Assembly: GCF_003313465.1 (NCBI RefSeq)
Contig: NZ_KZ845663.1
Span: 1-64,000, forward strand
Reading direction: 5' to 3'
Source of the DNA: Thermoflavimicrobium daqui
GTDB taxonomy: Bacteria > Bacillota > Bacilli > Thermoactinomycetales > Thermoactinomycetaceae
Length of the DNA: 64,000 nucleotides
Position 1 is the stretch's first letter. The number at the start of each line of letters is the position of its first letter. The position numbers and the translations under genes were made by a program. The notes under the pieces were generated by a model. That model worked only from the letters and a program-made list of their open reading frames with translations. It ran no database searches and had not been told where the DNA came from. Shown here one piece after another: positions 36,847-45,623 of the stretch.

Positions 36847-37668
36847 TTATAAGCTTTTTAAAATACCGCGAACCAAGCCAATAAACTTCTCTTTCACCTG
36901 CTCTGCCGTTTCCATCACTTCTTCATGACTTAAAGGTTGTGGTAAAATTCCTGCTGCCATATTGCTAATACAAGAAATTCCTAACACGCGGATTCCTGCG
37001 TGACGAGCCACAATTACTTCTGGAACAGTAGACATCCCAACTGCATCTCCGCCTATCTTACGTACCATGCGTATTTCGGCAGGGGTTTCGTAAGTTGGAC
37101 CTAAAAAGCCAGCATAAACCCCCTCTTGAATCGAGATACCTTGCTGTACTGCCACTTGCTTAGCCAGTTCGCGCAGCTTTGGATCATAAGCTTGTGACAT
37201 ATCAGGAAAACGTGGACCTAATTCAGGATCATTAGGGCCGATGAGTGGATTTCTAAACATGAGATTAATATGGTCGCGAATAATCATTAAATCTCCAGGT
37301 TCAAAAGACTCGTTTACCCCACCTGCTGCATTGGTAACTAAAATCGTTTCTACACCAAGTTCTTTCATCACACGAATGGGAAACGTGACCGATGATAACT
37401 CATGTCCTTCATACAGATGAAAGCGTCCTTGCATAACAACCACGGATTGACCTTCTAATTTCCCCAATACCAGCTGCCCTACATGTCCTTCCACAGTTGA
37501 GACCGGAAAATGCGGGATTTCTTCATAAGGAATTTTCACTGGTTCTTGAATCTCTTCTGCCAGCACTCCTAAGCCTGATCCCAAAATCAAACCAACACGA
37601 GGTGTCACTTTACTTTTGCTTTCAATTGCCTTAGCAGCTTCTTTGATCTGCATACGAGTAATTTGCAT
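36847..37668 (-). CDS. pupG: Purine nucleoside phosphorylase (inosine/guanosine type)
   Basis: About 273 residues. GLILGSGLG, HFPVSTVEGHVGQLVLG, NAAGGVNESFEPGD, PTYETPAEIRM, GMSTVPEVIVARH and SCISNMAAGI are all canonical, with Glu and Asn at the purine-binding positions. It phosphorolyses inosine, guanosine and their deoxy forms. The ATG at 37668 is preferred (GGGGGAAG upstream) to the one at 37683. It starts 20 bp after drm. Confidence 0.95.
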   Translation of the reverse strand: MQITRMQIKEAAKAIESKSKVTPRVGLILGSGLGVLAEEIQEPVKIPYEEIPHFPVSTVEGHVGQLVLGKLEGQSVVVMQGRFHLYEGHELSSVTFPIRVMKELGVETILVTNAAGGVNESFEPGDLMIIRDHINLMFRNPLIGPNDPELGPRFPDMSQAYDPKLRELAKQVAVQQGISIQEGVYAGFLGPTYETPAEIRMVRKIGGDAVGMSTVPEVIVARHAGIRVLGISCISNMAAGILPQPLSHEEVMETAEQVKEKFIGLVRGILKSL

Positions 37669-37687
37669 CTGCTCTTCCCCCATTTTT

Positions 37688-38869
37688 TTATTTTAAATGT
37701 GATAAAAAACTTTCCCCGATTTTAGGAGCTTGTACACTGAAATTTTCAGCAATAGTAGCACCCAAATCAGCAAAGGTACGACGAATTCCCAAGCTTTGGC
37801 CAATCGGTGATAGACTGCGTCCATAGATTAATAGTGGTGTATATTCTCTCGTATGATCTGTTCCATGATGGGTAGGATCATTTCCATGATCCGCAGTAAT
37901 GATTAATAAATCATTCTCTTGTAGAGCTGCGAGTATTTCTGGAACACGTGTATCAAACTCTTCTAGAGCTTTAGCATATCCTACTGGATCACGACGATGA
38001 CCGTATTTCGAATCAAAATCAACTAAATTGATAAATGCAAGACCATGAAATGGTTCTGCTAAAGTATCAAGCAATTTATCGACACCATCCATATTTGATT
38101 GGGTGTGAATGGCACGAGTAATCCCACTGCCAGCAAAAATATCGGAAATTTTCCCGATCGCGATTACATCTTTTTTAGCTTCCGCCAGACGATTTAAAAC
38201 GGTTTTCTCTGGAGGCTCCACGGAATAATCCCGACGATTTGCTGTGCGTGTAAAATGACCCGGCTTACCTACAAATGGGCGGGCAATGACCCGGATGACG
38301 GAATACTTTTCATCTAATGTTAATTCTCTAGCTACTTCACAGATATGGTACAACTCTTCTAAAGGAACAATTTCTTCATGAGCAGCAATTTGAAACACAC
38401 TGTCAGCAGAAGTGTAAACAATCACTGCTCCTGTTTTCATATGTTCTTCGCCTAGTTCATCGATAATTTCAGTACCTGAGGCTACCTTATTACCTAACAC
38501 CTTACGTCCGATACGCTTTTCGAATTCCTGAATTAGTTCTTTTGGAAACCCTTCTGGGTAAGTTTTAAAAGGGATTTCAGTAAAAATACCCATCATTTCC
38601 CAGTGACCTGTGGTTGTATCTTTTCCTTTTGAAATCTCAGCCATTTTACCAAAATAAGCCTGTGGTTCAGCTACAGGCTCCAAGCCCTGAATCGGCTCAA
38701 TATTAGCCAAACCCAATTTCATCATATTTGGCATCGAAAGACCATTTTGATGCTCGGCAATGTGCCCTAATGTATGTACTCCTTTATCATTAAACTTCTC
38801 TGCATCAGGTAAGGCTCCAATTCCTACACTATCTAGCACGATTAGCGCAATGCGAGAAAAGTGTTGCAT
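37688..38869 (-). CDS. drm: Phosphopentomutase
   Basis: About 393 residues, an alkaline-phosphatase-fold enzyme. [14 protein letters not shown] holds the first metal aspartate, [11 protein letters not shown] the phosphothreonine, and [19 protein letters not shown] the other metal ligands. It interconverts (deoxy)ribose 1- and 5-phosphate, feeding sugar from the three phosphorylases downstream. The ATG at 38869 (MQHFSR) is 8 nt after AAGGAGG; the ATG at 38875 is too close to it. Confidence 0.97.
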   Translation of the reverse strand: MQHFSRIALIVLDSVGIGALPDAEKFNDKGVHTLGHIAEHQNGLSMPNMMKLGLANIEPIQGLEPVAEPQAYFGKMAEISKGKDTTTGHWEMMGIFTEIPFKTYPEGFPKELIQEFEKRIGRKVLGNKVASGTEIIDELGEEHMKTGAVIVYTSADSVFQIAAHEEIVPLEELYHICEVARELTLDEKYSVIRVIARPFVGKPGHFTRTANRRDYSVEPPEKTVLNRLAEAKKDVIAIGKISDIFAGSGITRAIHTQSNMDGVDKLLDTLAEPFHGLAFINLVDFDSKYGHRRDPVGYAKALEEFDTRVPEILAALQENDLLIITADHGNDPTHHGTDHTREYTPLLIYGRSLSPIGQSLGIRRTFADLGATIAENFSVQAPKIGESFLSHLK

Positions 38870-38891
38870 TAGCATCTCCTCCTTTAATCAT

Positions 38892-38973
38892 AAAAAAACG
38901 AACAGCATTTAGTCAGATTTGTTAAAATGCACATTGAGTCTCTAGTCTAATTCCTGACCTCAGGTTCGTTTTA
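38892..38973 (-). terminator. Terminator-like structure in front of drm
   Basis: On the minus strand AAAACGAAC and GTTCGTTTT enclose ~60 nt that hold GCATTT/AAATGC and CCTGAGGTCAGG; seven T follow, just before the drm ribosome site. It either ends the yqzK transcript or acts as an attenuator for drm. I know of no matching riboswitch class. Confidence 0.55.
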
Positions 38974-39025
38974 TTAGTCTTTCATATCTTATTTTATTTA
39001 ATCAAGGTGAAAATTAAAATGGATT

Positions 39026-39244
39026 TCATTCCCCAAGTAAATAAAATAGCTCTAAGCGTTGCTGAACATCTTCTAATTCTTTTTTAGCAAATACTCGAAT
39101 CGCATCCTCTTGTATTTTTTTATTAGGTTGAGTTGCATCAAAATAAGTAGAAATGAATGAAATAATTTGATAGAATAATAAAGTAAATAGTATAAATAAG
39201 ATAAAAAATTTGATCCATTCTTTCAATCGTGTTGAAAATATCAT
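39026..39244 (-). CDS. yqzK: YqzK-like DUF4227 membrane protein
   Basis: 72 residues. One TM helix (about 12-32, FFILFILFTLLFYQIISFIS) and a soluble tail with DAIRVF, the motif I associate with the YqzK family. The position between fur and drm matches yqzK in B. subtilis, though xerD, which normally lies between yqzK and drm, is missing, and ald is placed between yqzK and fur. The ribosome site is poor (GGGGACGAG). Function unknown. Confidence 0.7.
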   Translation of the reverse strand: MIFSTRLKEWIKFFILFILFTLLFYQIISFISTYFDATQPNKKIQEDAIRVFAKKELEDVQQRLELFYLLGE

Positions 39245-39311
39245 AGGCTACTCGTCCCCACTTTTTTCTTGATGTATCCATATGAAAAAATGGGGCGAAA
39301 TATGATTCGTT

Positions 39312-39368
39312 AAAAAGGATCATCTTTTCGGAAGTGGGTGTTGAGAAAGGTACCGAAAAAATGATCCT
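39312..39368 (-). terminator. Terminator after ald
   Basis: AGGATCATCTTTTCGG (39316-39331) pairs with CCGAAAAAATGATCCT (39353-39368) with one mismatch; the minus strand continues TTTTT. Confidence 0.85.
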
Positions 39369-39409
39369 AAACAAATTGTGATTGACTTGGATGAATGAGA
39401 ATTTCCGAT

Positions 39410-40534
39410 TTATAGCTCTGCAATCACTTGCTCAAATGGAATATAAGGTAAGTTTAGACTTTCAGCCACTGCTTGATAAGTTACTTTTCCATTTAATACG
39501 TTAACACCACGGGAAAGCGGTTTGTTATCCGTTAGAGATTGTTTTAAACCTTTGGTTGCAATTTCTACAGCATAAGGGATCGTCACATTGGTAAGTGCAA
39601 TCGTAGCAGTTCTTGGGACAGCTCCTGGAATGTTTGGTACAGCATAATGAACTACACCATGTTTGACATAAGTTGGTTCACTATGGGAAGTTACACGGTC
39701 GACTGTTTCAATGGAACCACCTTGGTCAATCGCTACGTCAACAATGACAGACCCTGGGGTCATCGCTTTGACCATTTCTTCTGTGACCAAGCGAGGAGCT
39801 CGTCTGCCAGGAATAAGTACTGCACCCACTAATAAGTCTGCCTTCTTAACTGCTTCAGCAATATTATAACTATTGGACATCAAAGTTCTCAAACGTCCAC
39901 CAAACTGGTCATCGAGTTGGCGGAGACGGTCAGGATTTACATCCAAAATGGTTACATTCGCTCCAAGACCGAGTGCCATTTTTGCAGCGTTTGTTCCAAC
40001 AACTCCTCCTCCGATAATTACTACTTCACCAGGTAATACTCCTGGAACACCTCCAAGTAGTACGCCTTTACCTCCGTGAGGCTTTTCCAAAAATTGAGCA
40101 CCAATTTGAACAGACATACGACCAGCCACTTCACTCATAGGTGTGAGAAGAGGCAGAGATTTATTATCCAGTTGGATTGTCTCATAAGCAATCGCTGCCA
40201 CTTTATTATCCATCAGCGCCTGGGTCAGCTCTGGTTCTGGAGCCAAATGTAAGTATGTAAAGAGAATCAGATTTTCACGGAAATATTGGTATTCACTTGG
40301 TAATGGCTCTTTGACCTTCATAATCATTTCCGCTTGAGCCCAAACTTCTTTAGCAGTCGGTAAAATTTTCGCACCATGTTTTACATAATCTTCATCCGTA
40401 AAACCGCTTCCATTTCCAGCACCAGCTTGAATAATCACTTCATGACCAGCACGAACTAAGGCATCAACGCCAGCAGGAGTCATAGCAACACGATTTTCGT
40501 TGTTTTTAATCTCGGTAGGTACACCAATGATCAT
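39410..40534 (-). CDS. ald: Alanine dehydrogenase
   Basis: 374 residues. [20 protein letters not shown] at the start, [10 protein letters not shown], and the NAD-binding [18 protein letters not shown] (about 173-190). It interconverts alanine and pyruvate; in Bacillus it is used for alanine catabolism during sporulation and growth. It is a single-gene unit with its own terminator, inserted between fur and yqzK relative to B. subtilis. Confidence 0.97.
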   Translation of the reverse strand: MIIGVPTEIKNNENRVAMTPAGVDALVRAGHEVIIQAGAGNGSGFTDEDYVKHGAKILPTAKEVWAQAEMIMKVKEPLPSEYQYFRENLILFTYLHLAPEPELTQALMDNKVAAIAYETIQLDNKSLPLLTPMSEVAGRMSVQIGAQFLEKPHGGKGVLLGGVPGVLPGEVVIIGGGVVGTNAAKMALGLGANVTILDVNPDRLRQLDDQFGGRLRTLMSNSYNIAEAVKKADLLVGAVLIPGRRAPRLVTEEMVKAMTPGSVIVDVAIDQGGSIETVDRVTSHSEPTYVKHGVVHYAVPNIPGAVPRTATIALTNVTIPYAVEIATKGLKQSLTDNKPLSRGVNVLNGKVTYQAVAESLNLPYIPFEQVIAEL

Positions 40535-40611
40535 TAAAAAAACTCCTTTACTACATAAAATATTTTTTATAATTTACAAAAACTATTCTACTCCATTTAG
40601 TAATAGTTTGC

Positions 40612-40647
40612 AAAGAAAACATGAGACCTATACAACGATCTCATGTT
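40612..40647 (-). terminator. Terminator after fur
   Basis: AACATGAGA (40618-40626) pairs with TCTCATGTT (40639-40647), overlapping the fur stop; TTTTCTTT follows on the minus strand. Confidence 0.8.
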
Positions 40648-41141
40648 ACCTTTGTTCCTATTATCTTCTTTTTTGAATCGGTTACTTTGTTTTTTACTTG
40701 ATCTTTACACCGAAAACATATGCCATGAAAGGTCAAATGGTGATCAATAATGTGAAAATCAAATTCTTTTTCCACCCTATTTTCAATTGGGGTTAACAAG
40801 TCTTCCATAATTTCATCTACAGCGCCACAATTTAAACACAGTAAGTGGTGATGATGATGTTCTGCTCCTTCTTGCCGAAACTCATAACGAGTGACACCAT
40901 CACCAAAATTTAACTTATGAATAATTTGCAAGTCGCTAAGTAGCTCCAGTGTCCGATAAACCGTAGCCAATCCGATTTCTGGAGCCTTATCCTTCACCAA
41001 CAGGTAGACATCTTCCGCGCTTAAATGAGCTTCTTCATTTTCCAAAAGTACACGGACAGTCGCTTCCCGTTGGGGGGTTAATTTGTAGTTATGGGCGGAT
41101 AACTGCTGTTTGATTTGCTTCACCCGTTCTTCCACATTCAC
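40641..41141 (-). CDS. fur: Ferric uptake regulator family protein, probably Fur
   Basis: 166 residues, slightly longer than usual because of a basic tail. Winged helix LTPQREATVRVLLEN and ATVYRTLELL, then the metal site AEHHHHHLLCLNCG with a second CxxC pair (CFRCKDQ). The neighbours (spoIIM upstream, yqzK downstream) are those of fur in B. subtilis, which favours Fur over PerR or Zur. The start is GTG at 41141. A PerR-type box lies 75 bp upstream. Confidence 0.9.
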   Translation of the reverse strand: MNVEERVKQIKQQLSAHNYKLTPQREATVRVLLENEEAHLSAEDVYLLVKDKAPEIGLATVYRTLELLSDLQIIHKLNFGDGVTRYEFRQEGAEHHHHHLLCLNCGAVDEIMEDLLTPIENRVEKEFDFHIIDHHLTFHGICFRCKDQVKNKVTDSKKKIIGTKVT

Positions 41142-41215
41142 ACCCCCCTATACTTCTCACTCCATTATATTGGAGAAAAGATAGGGAAGTCAAATAGACA
41201 AGACAAACTATAAAG

Positions 41216-41230
41216 TAATAATCATTATAA
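41216..41230 (-). promoter_or_regulatory. PerR/Fur-type operator upstream of fur
   Basis: The minus strand reads TTATAATGATTATTA, which matches the PerR consensus TTATAATnATTATAA at 13 of 14 positions, and the Fur 7-1-7 consensus at 12 of 14. In B. subtilis fur is itself under PerR control, so a PerR box is expected here. Confidence 0.7.
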
Positions 41231-41298
41231 TCACAAAGACCAACTTCTAAACCTGCCCATACATTCAGTGATTACTAAAAGTCATCATCACTTGATCC

Positions 41299-41967
41299 TT
41301 ACGAGCCGTTCGGTACCGTGATCCAGCTAACTTGTGGAATCATCTCTTTCATCATCCACGGCGAAGCATAAGCTTCTATACCCGCAGCTATGATCAACAA
41401 AAGTCCCATTCCTGTAGCAAGAAATGAAAAAGAGATAAACTGTGGATAGATCGTGCCACGATGTTGAATCAAACGGTTACGTACTAGAAGTAAAGAAAAG
41501 CTAATTCCTGCTACTGAAACAATAATTAGCGCAGGAACCGCTAATAAATTTTGGGGAGCTACTGAAACACAAGCAAACCATAATCCATCCCAAGATAGCT
41601 GGTTAACTAAAAAACCGACTGTAAATCCAATCACCAAGCCTTTGATGAATATCAAAATCAATATGACAGGAATTCCAATAACGGATAGCCCTAAAATCCA
41701 AATTAGACCTACTGTTTTTAAATAATCCCCAACAGCATGCTGAAATGCAATAGATGGCTCGGCAATACTATTTTCTTTCAACTGCCGAAAAAAATAACCT
41801 AGATAATTAATCAATCCATTTTTTTGATTCAGATCTAATGTATTTACAATGATCGCTCCAAAAATGACTCCCATCATAAAAAGAACAGAGACAAATATAT
41901 AAAGTGATTTTTGATTTTGCATATGGCACTGAATCGTTTGACTCCACCAACTCTTATTTTTGAGCAT
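41299..41967 (-). CDS. spoIIM: Stage II sporulation protein M
   Basis: 222 residues with five to six TM helices (B. subtilis SpoIIM has 214). It belongs to the DMP engulfment complex (SpoIID-SpoIIM-SpoIIP) of the mother cell. The block FIKGLVIGFTVGFLVNQLSWDG (shown in part: KGLVIGFTVGFLVNQL) and the position directly upstream of fur are both as in B. subtilis. It is expected to depend on sigma-E; I could not fix the promoter. Confidence 0.9.
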   Translation of the reverse strand: MLKNKSWWSQTIQCHMQNQKSLYIFVSVLFMMGVIFGAIIVNTLDLNQKNGLINYLGYFFRQLKENSIAEPSIAFQHAVGDYLKTVGLIWILGLSVIGIPVILILIFIKGLVIGFTVGFLVNQLSWDGLWFACVSVAPQNLLAVPALIIVSVAGISFSLLLVRNRLIQHRGTIYPQFISFSFLATGMGLLLIIAAGIEAYASPWMMKEMIPQVSWITVPNGS

Positions 41968-42130
41968 CTTGATCGATCCTCCCTACTGACCTCTTTCTCC
42001 AAATCTATGATCAGTAGACAAAAAATAGACTTAACTGATAGAGAAAGAAACGTTCCGTGACAAATTCATGAAATAGTGGATTTAGACTCCCTTTCTTATG
42101 TAAACTATGTGAAGAAAGGGTGAAAAAAAT

Positions 42131-42670
42131 ATGAATGAACAACTTCCAAAACAACGAAATTATACTCCTTGGGTTGTAGGACTAACCATTTTAATTAATG
42201 CCATCGTAGCTATATTAATGGTCATACCTAAAGCACAAGGGTTTGATCACTTCGATTTAACGATCTTACCCATGTTAAATGCCATATTTAATAGTTTTAC
42301 CACTGTCTTTTTGCTAGCTGCACTCTACTTTATTAAACAGAAAAATATCACCATGCATCGCCGTTTTATTTTTGCTGCTTTTTCTACCACTGCTCTTTTC
42401 CTAGTTACTTATTTGATTTATCATGCTTTGGCTCCCTCAACATCTTATGGCGGTACAGGTCCACTGAAGTACTTTTATTACTTTGTGTTAATTACTCATA
42501 TCGTCTTAGCAGTTCCAACCGTATTTCTTGCCCTCATGACCACAGCTCGCGGACTGAATATGCAAAAAGAAAAACATCGTAAGATTGCTCGCTGGACGAT
42601 GCCAATTTGGCTATATGTAAGTATCACAGGTGTATTGGTCTATATCCTTATTTCTCCTTATTATGGTTAA
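42131..42670 (+). CDS. ctaM: DUF420 protein, CtaM/YozB-like
   Basis: 179 residues with five TM helices. HRRFIFAAFSTTALFLVTYLIYH (part: RRFIFAAFSTTALFLVTYL) and conserved histidines in ITHIVLAVP and EKHRKIARWTMPIWLYVS are typical of DUF420. CtaM of Staphylococcus aureus is needed for maturation of heme-A oxidases. Here it stands alone, divergent from spoIIM and far from ctaA (14305). Confidence 0.88.
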   Translation: MNEQLPKQRNYTPWVVGLTILINAIVAILMVIPKAQGFDHFDLTILPMLNAIFNSFTTVFLLAALYFIKQKNITMHRRFIFAAFSTTALFLVTYLIYHALAPSTSYGGTGPLKYFYYFVLITHIVLAVPTVFLALMTTARGLNMQKEKHRKIARWTMPIWLYVSITGVLVYILISPYYG

Positions 42671-42682
42671 AGTTTGATGGAT

Positions 42683-42729
42683 AAAATAGGCTTCTTATGC
42701 TACTAAAACAGCATAAGAAGCCTATTTTT
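42683..42729 (+). terminator. Terminator after ctaM
   Basis: AAAATAGGCTTCTTATGCT (42683-42701) pairs with AGCATAAGAAGCCTATTTT (42710-42728): a perfect 19-bp stem with a T-rich tail. Confidence 0.9.
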
Positions 42730-42840
42730 ATAGAGATTGACCTACAAATCATCCCCTCATATTCATTTTTTCGTTCATATACAATTTATTTTTTATTTTT
42801 TATATAATGAAGATAAAATATGATTAGTATCTCATTGATG

Positions 42841-43020
42841 TGCATATTGCATAACTTGATTCCAAACCTAGATCATTTCTAGATGAAGCCGCGAATCGCT
42901 TTGGAGTAGGATCGACTTTTTCCCACAGGGACAAGAAGCTACTAAAAGATTTGCTCTTGAGACAAATCTATGGGCTGATTAAGGCTACGAGAATGAATGG
43001 GGAAGCGATAAGAAGGCCCC
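42841..43020 (+). repeat. Dispersed intergenic repeat, copy B
   Basis: Shares CCTAGATCATTTCTAGATG, AAGCCGCGAATCG and GTAGGATCG with the other copies, then a longer middle with the hairpin AGATTTG/CAAATCT (42947-42969), then GGGCTGATTAAGG and GAATGGGGAAGCGATAAG. It lies upstream of the membrane protein at 43189. The remainder of the 42730-43188 spacer is AT-rich. Confidence 0.85.
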
Positions 43021-43188
43021 TCATTTATCTATCCTTTTTAGAATATTACCTACCTATGTTATATATTTCATTAAAAAATCTAGTTTATTTCCTAGGTAAA
43101 AAGCGAATCATTTTTATAGTTCAACTTTTTATTCGATGTTAAATTGATCATGTACCTTAGTTTTAATGCAAAGGAGTGCCCATTTTTC

Positions 43189-43938
43189 ATGCAAAATAGC
43201 TCGAGATTTTTTGGAATTATCGGAGGATTATTAGGAGTCTTTCTTACCTTTCTGTGGTTTCCATTCTTAGTCAAAATCCTAGGATTAAAAGAAGCAATTC
43301 ATTCCACTTCCTATCAGCTTATGTGGATGCTTGGAGGATGGCGTTATATTATTATGGATATTTCTATTTTAGGATTACTACTCGCAACATTATCCATCAT
43401 TTGCATATGGATTAGTTGGCGAAAACAAAAAAGTAAAAACCTGCAAATCGTGATATTAGCAACGACAGCAGTGATCGGACTGCTCCCATTATTTTATATT
43501 TGGTTAATTCCATTTATCTTGCTAGGTCTTGGGGCTCTCTTTACGAAGTTAGAACGAGTTGCCCTAAGCAAAGGCTGTTCGCTTCTCGGCGGAATTACAG
43601 GGCTTTATCTTGGCATTTATTGGCCTATCTTTCTTGACAAAGATCAAACCAATCTTTTTAACCATATGTTTCTCTTAGGTGGATGGAAACATTTCGTATT
43701 TCCCATGACAGTCATAGAAATTGGAATCCTTGCTCTAACTTTCCTTTGCTTATTTATCTTGCTCAAAGAAAAAGAAATCACGTTGTTTCATTATAGTATG
43801 ATATTTGGCACGGGGATTATTGGTCTTATTTTTCTTACCTACCTTTGGATTTTACCATTTATTTGCTTCCTTCTCTCATTCTTTTTTGCTCGAAAAACAC
43901 AAAAAGCAGATGAAATTTATTACAAACGATATCATTGA
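43189..43938 (+). CDS. Polytopic membrane protein, unknown
   Basis: About 249 residues with seven to eight TM helices. The chain looks like an internal duplication: FLTFLWFPFLVKIL / LMWMLGGWRYIIMDISILGLL in the first half resembles GLYLGIYWPIFLDK / MFLLGGWKHFVFPMTVIEIGIL in the second half (M-L-GGW-K/R). I do not recognise the family. The ATG at 43189 has AAAGGAG 12 nt upstream; a TTG at 43144 would add 15 residues. Confidence 0.75.
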   Translation: MQNSSRFFGIIGGLLGVFLTFLWFPFLVKILGLKEAIHSTSYQLMWMLGGWRYIIMDISILGLLLATLSIICIWISWRKQKSKNLQIVILATTAVIGLLPLFYIWLIPFILLGLGALFTKLERVALSKGCSLLGGITGLYLGIYWPIFLDKDQTNLFNHMFLLGGWKHFVFPMTVIEIGILALTFLCLFILLKEKEITLFHYSMIFGTGIIGLIFLTYLWILPFICFLLSFFFARKTQKADEIYYKRYH

Positions 43939-43948
43939 TCATCCAATG

Positions 43949-43994
43949 GGAATCAGTTTTACTACGAGTACGAGGTGAATGTAAAGCTGATTCC
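43949..43994. terminator. Hairpin between convergent genes
   Basis: GGAATCAG (43949-43956) with TTTAC pairs with GTAAA and CTGATTCC (43987-43994). It lies between two convergent stops and may serve both, although no strong T-run follows. Confidence 0.45.
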
Positions 43995-43995
43995 A

Positions 43996-45345
43996 TTATT
44001 TCTGTTTTAATGTCATTAACAACTGATTAACCTCCTCGATACTCGGAGCCAATTTCATTCGTTGGAGTTGCTTAGGCCACTTTGTTTGGAGTGGTAGGCG
44101 GGCTACATACACCTTTCCATTCGTTTTCTTAATCACTCGAAAATTCGTACCTACTTCTCGATAACTCTTCTCCGCTTGCATCCAGTCTTTCTCACGAAAC
44201 ACATCCAATCCAAGTACAAATAACGGGTGAACAGAAAAATGCACATCGTGATAAAACAGATCCATTTGACTTAGTTCCCGACGTATTTCTGTATGTGTCA
44301 AATAAATCTTGTCAAACCACTTTTTTGGAAAATGAAATCGATAATGGAATAAAGGATCAGTCACACTTTGACTAACGAGCTTTACCTGATTATTCTTATC
44401 CACCTGAATCCAAGAATCAATCAAAACTTCGTCCTTCAATGGTAGAGGCGATTCCTTCTCTCCATACTTCGCTTGATGCTGAGCCAAAATTTCAACGATT
44501 CCCTCTTGGTTTATATCATGATATCCTATTATATACTTTTGTTTTAAAGATCTTTTTGTCGATAGAATCGGATTCAAATTTTTCAGTTTTCCTTTTTCCA
44601 AAGTTAAAATGTCTAGTTTCCCCTTCTGCATTCCCTTCGATAAAGGAATAAACACAGCAGTTCGCTTCTCATCTAAACGACCAAAAATCAGGTTCTTTAC
44701 TTGAGCCGGTTCAAGTGACAAGCTCATTCGATCAAATTCTAACAGTTGATCAGATAATCCTTGATAGAGACTAGCGACTAGTTTTTGTTTGTGTCCTTGT
44801 GCAAGTAAAACCATATCAACCAATTCATCACCATCTAAATCTCCAAAAGATACCGCATGAAACGCTTTCTTTAGCAAAAGACGTTTATTCTCATCCAAAG
44901 GATTTGTATATACCGATACCATTTTATCCTTTTGCTTCGGGAGACTCACCGTACATAAAATAAGTTCCAATGTTTGATTTCCTGTTAGATTCTTCATCTC
45001 CACATGGTCTAGAAAATCACCTTCTTCAACCATCTGGACTCTTTTCCACTTGCCACCTTCCTTTTTCTGAATGATTAAAATCCCAATTTGTTTCGGATGC
45101 ATGGGCTCTTTGAAAAAAACAACCCCCTCCCTAGCCCCATCTTGATTGATATCCACTCTCCACAACTTATTTTTAAATCGGCGCTTCGTTGGCTGAATCT
45201 TCTTCGCACCTTGGGGTAAATACTTAAGCACCTGCTGTTCTATCTCTAAGTCCGTAGGATCAGGGATGCTCTCACCAAATAAAGTCTGACAGCCTGTTAA
45301 TAGTAAGGGAAGAAATAGACAGACTATACTCAACCGTTTCATCAT
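43996..45345 (-). CDS. Lipoprotein with VCBS/FG-GAP-like repeats
   Basis: About 449 residues. Lipobox LLTGC at the end of a signal peptide (MKRLSIVCLFLPLLLTGC), so it is attached outside the cell membrane. The motifs DINQDGAREG, DLDGDELVDM and DINQEGIVEI are spaced like the Asp-rich loops of beta-propeller FG-GAP/VCBS repeats. The family is common and uncharacterised in Bacillales. The ATG at 45345 is chosen for GGGAG 8 nt upstream. Confidence 0.8.
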   Translation of the reverse strand: MMKRLSIVCLFLPLLLTGCQTLFGESIPDPTDLEIEQQVLKYLPQGAKKIQPTKRRFKNKLWRVDINQDGAREGVVFFKEPMHPKQIGILIIQKKEGGKWKRVQMVEEGDFLDHVEMKNLTGNQTLELILCTVSLPKQKDKMVSVYTNPLDENKRLLLKKAFHAVSFGDLDGDELVDMVLLAQGHKQKLVASLYQGLSDQLLEFDRMSLSLEPAQVKNLIFGRLDEKRTAVFIPLSKGMQKGKLDILTLEKGKLKNLNPILSTKRSLKQKYIIGYHDINQEGIVEILAQHQAKYGEKESPLPLKDEVLIDSWIQVDKNNQVKLVSQSVTDPLFHYRFHFPKKWFDKIYLTHTEIRRELSQMDLFYHDVHFSVHPLFVLGLDVFREKDWMQAEKSYREVGTNFRVIKKTNGKVYVARLPLQTKWPKQLQRMKLAPSIEEVNQLLMTLKQK

Positions 45346-45461
45346 TGATTCAGCTCCCATTCGTTACTTCTTCATTCACTCCATTCTTCTCAAAAAGATT
45401 TAATCTAAATACTAGTATAGTTCTCGGATTAATGTAAAACTCCTGTCTCCACCTCACATAC

Positions 45462-45493
45462 AAAAAAGCCCCTTTTCAAAAGTGAAAAAGGGG
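45462..45493 (-). terminator. Terminator of the old LD-carboxypeptidase gene
   Basis: CCCCTTTT (45469-45476) pairs with AAAAGGGG (45486-45493); six T follow on the minus strand. It lies 8 bp past the stop codon of the fragment at 45501. Confidence 0.8.
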
Positions 45494-45500
45494 ATTCTGG

Positions 45501-45623
45501 CTAATCGGATATTTGCATCCATACCTGTTCCTTTTCCGCTTTGATACTCGCTCTACCACCAATTGGAAAAGGAAACATAGGATATGTATGTCCAAAGTCT
45601 GCCTGAGCAATCACTGGAACACC
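45501..45623 (-). pseudogene. 3' fragment of an S66 LD-carboxypeptidase (MccF-like) gene
   Basis: The minus strand encodes GVPVIAQADFGHTYPM...RASIKAEKEQVWMQISD and a stop. The D-F-GHT-P pattern is the C-terminal catalytic-histidine region of LD-carboxypeptidase/MccF proteins. Everything upstream is gone: the frame passes directly into the hsdR stop codon at 45624-45626. It looks like the far side of a deletion or insertion that removed ~270 residues. Confidence 0.75.
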
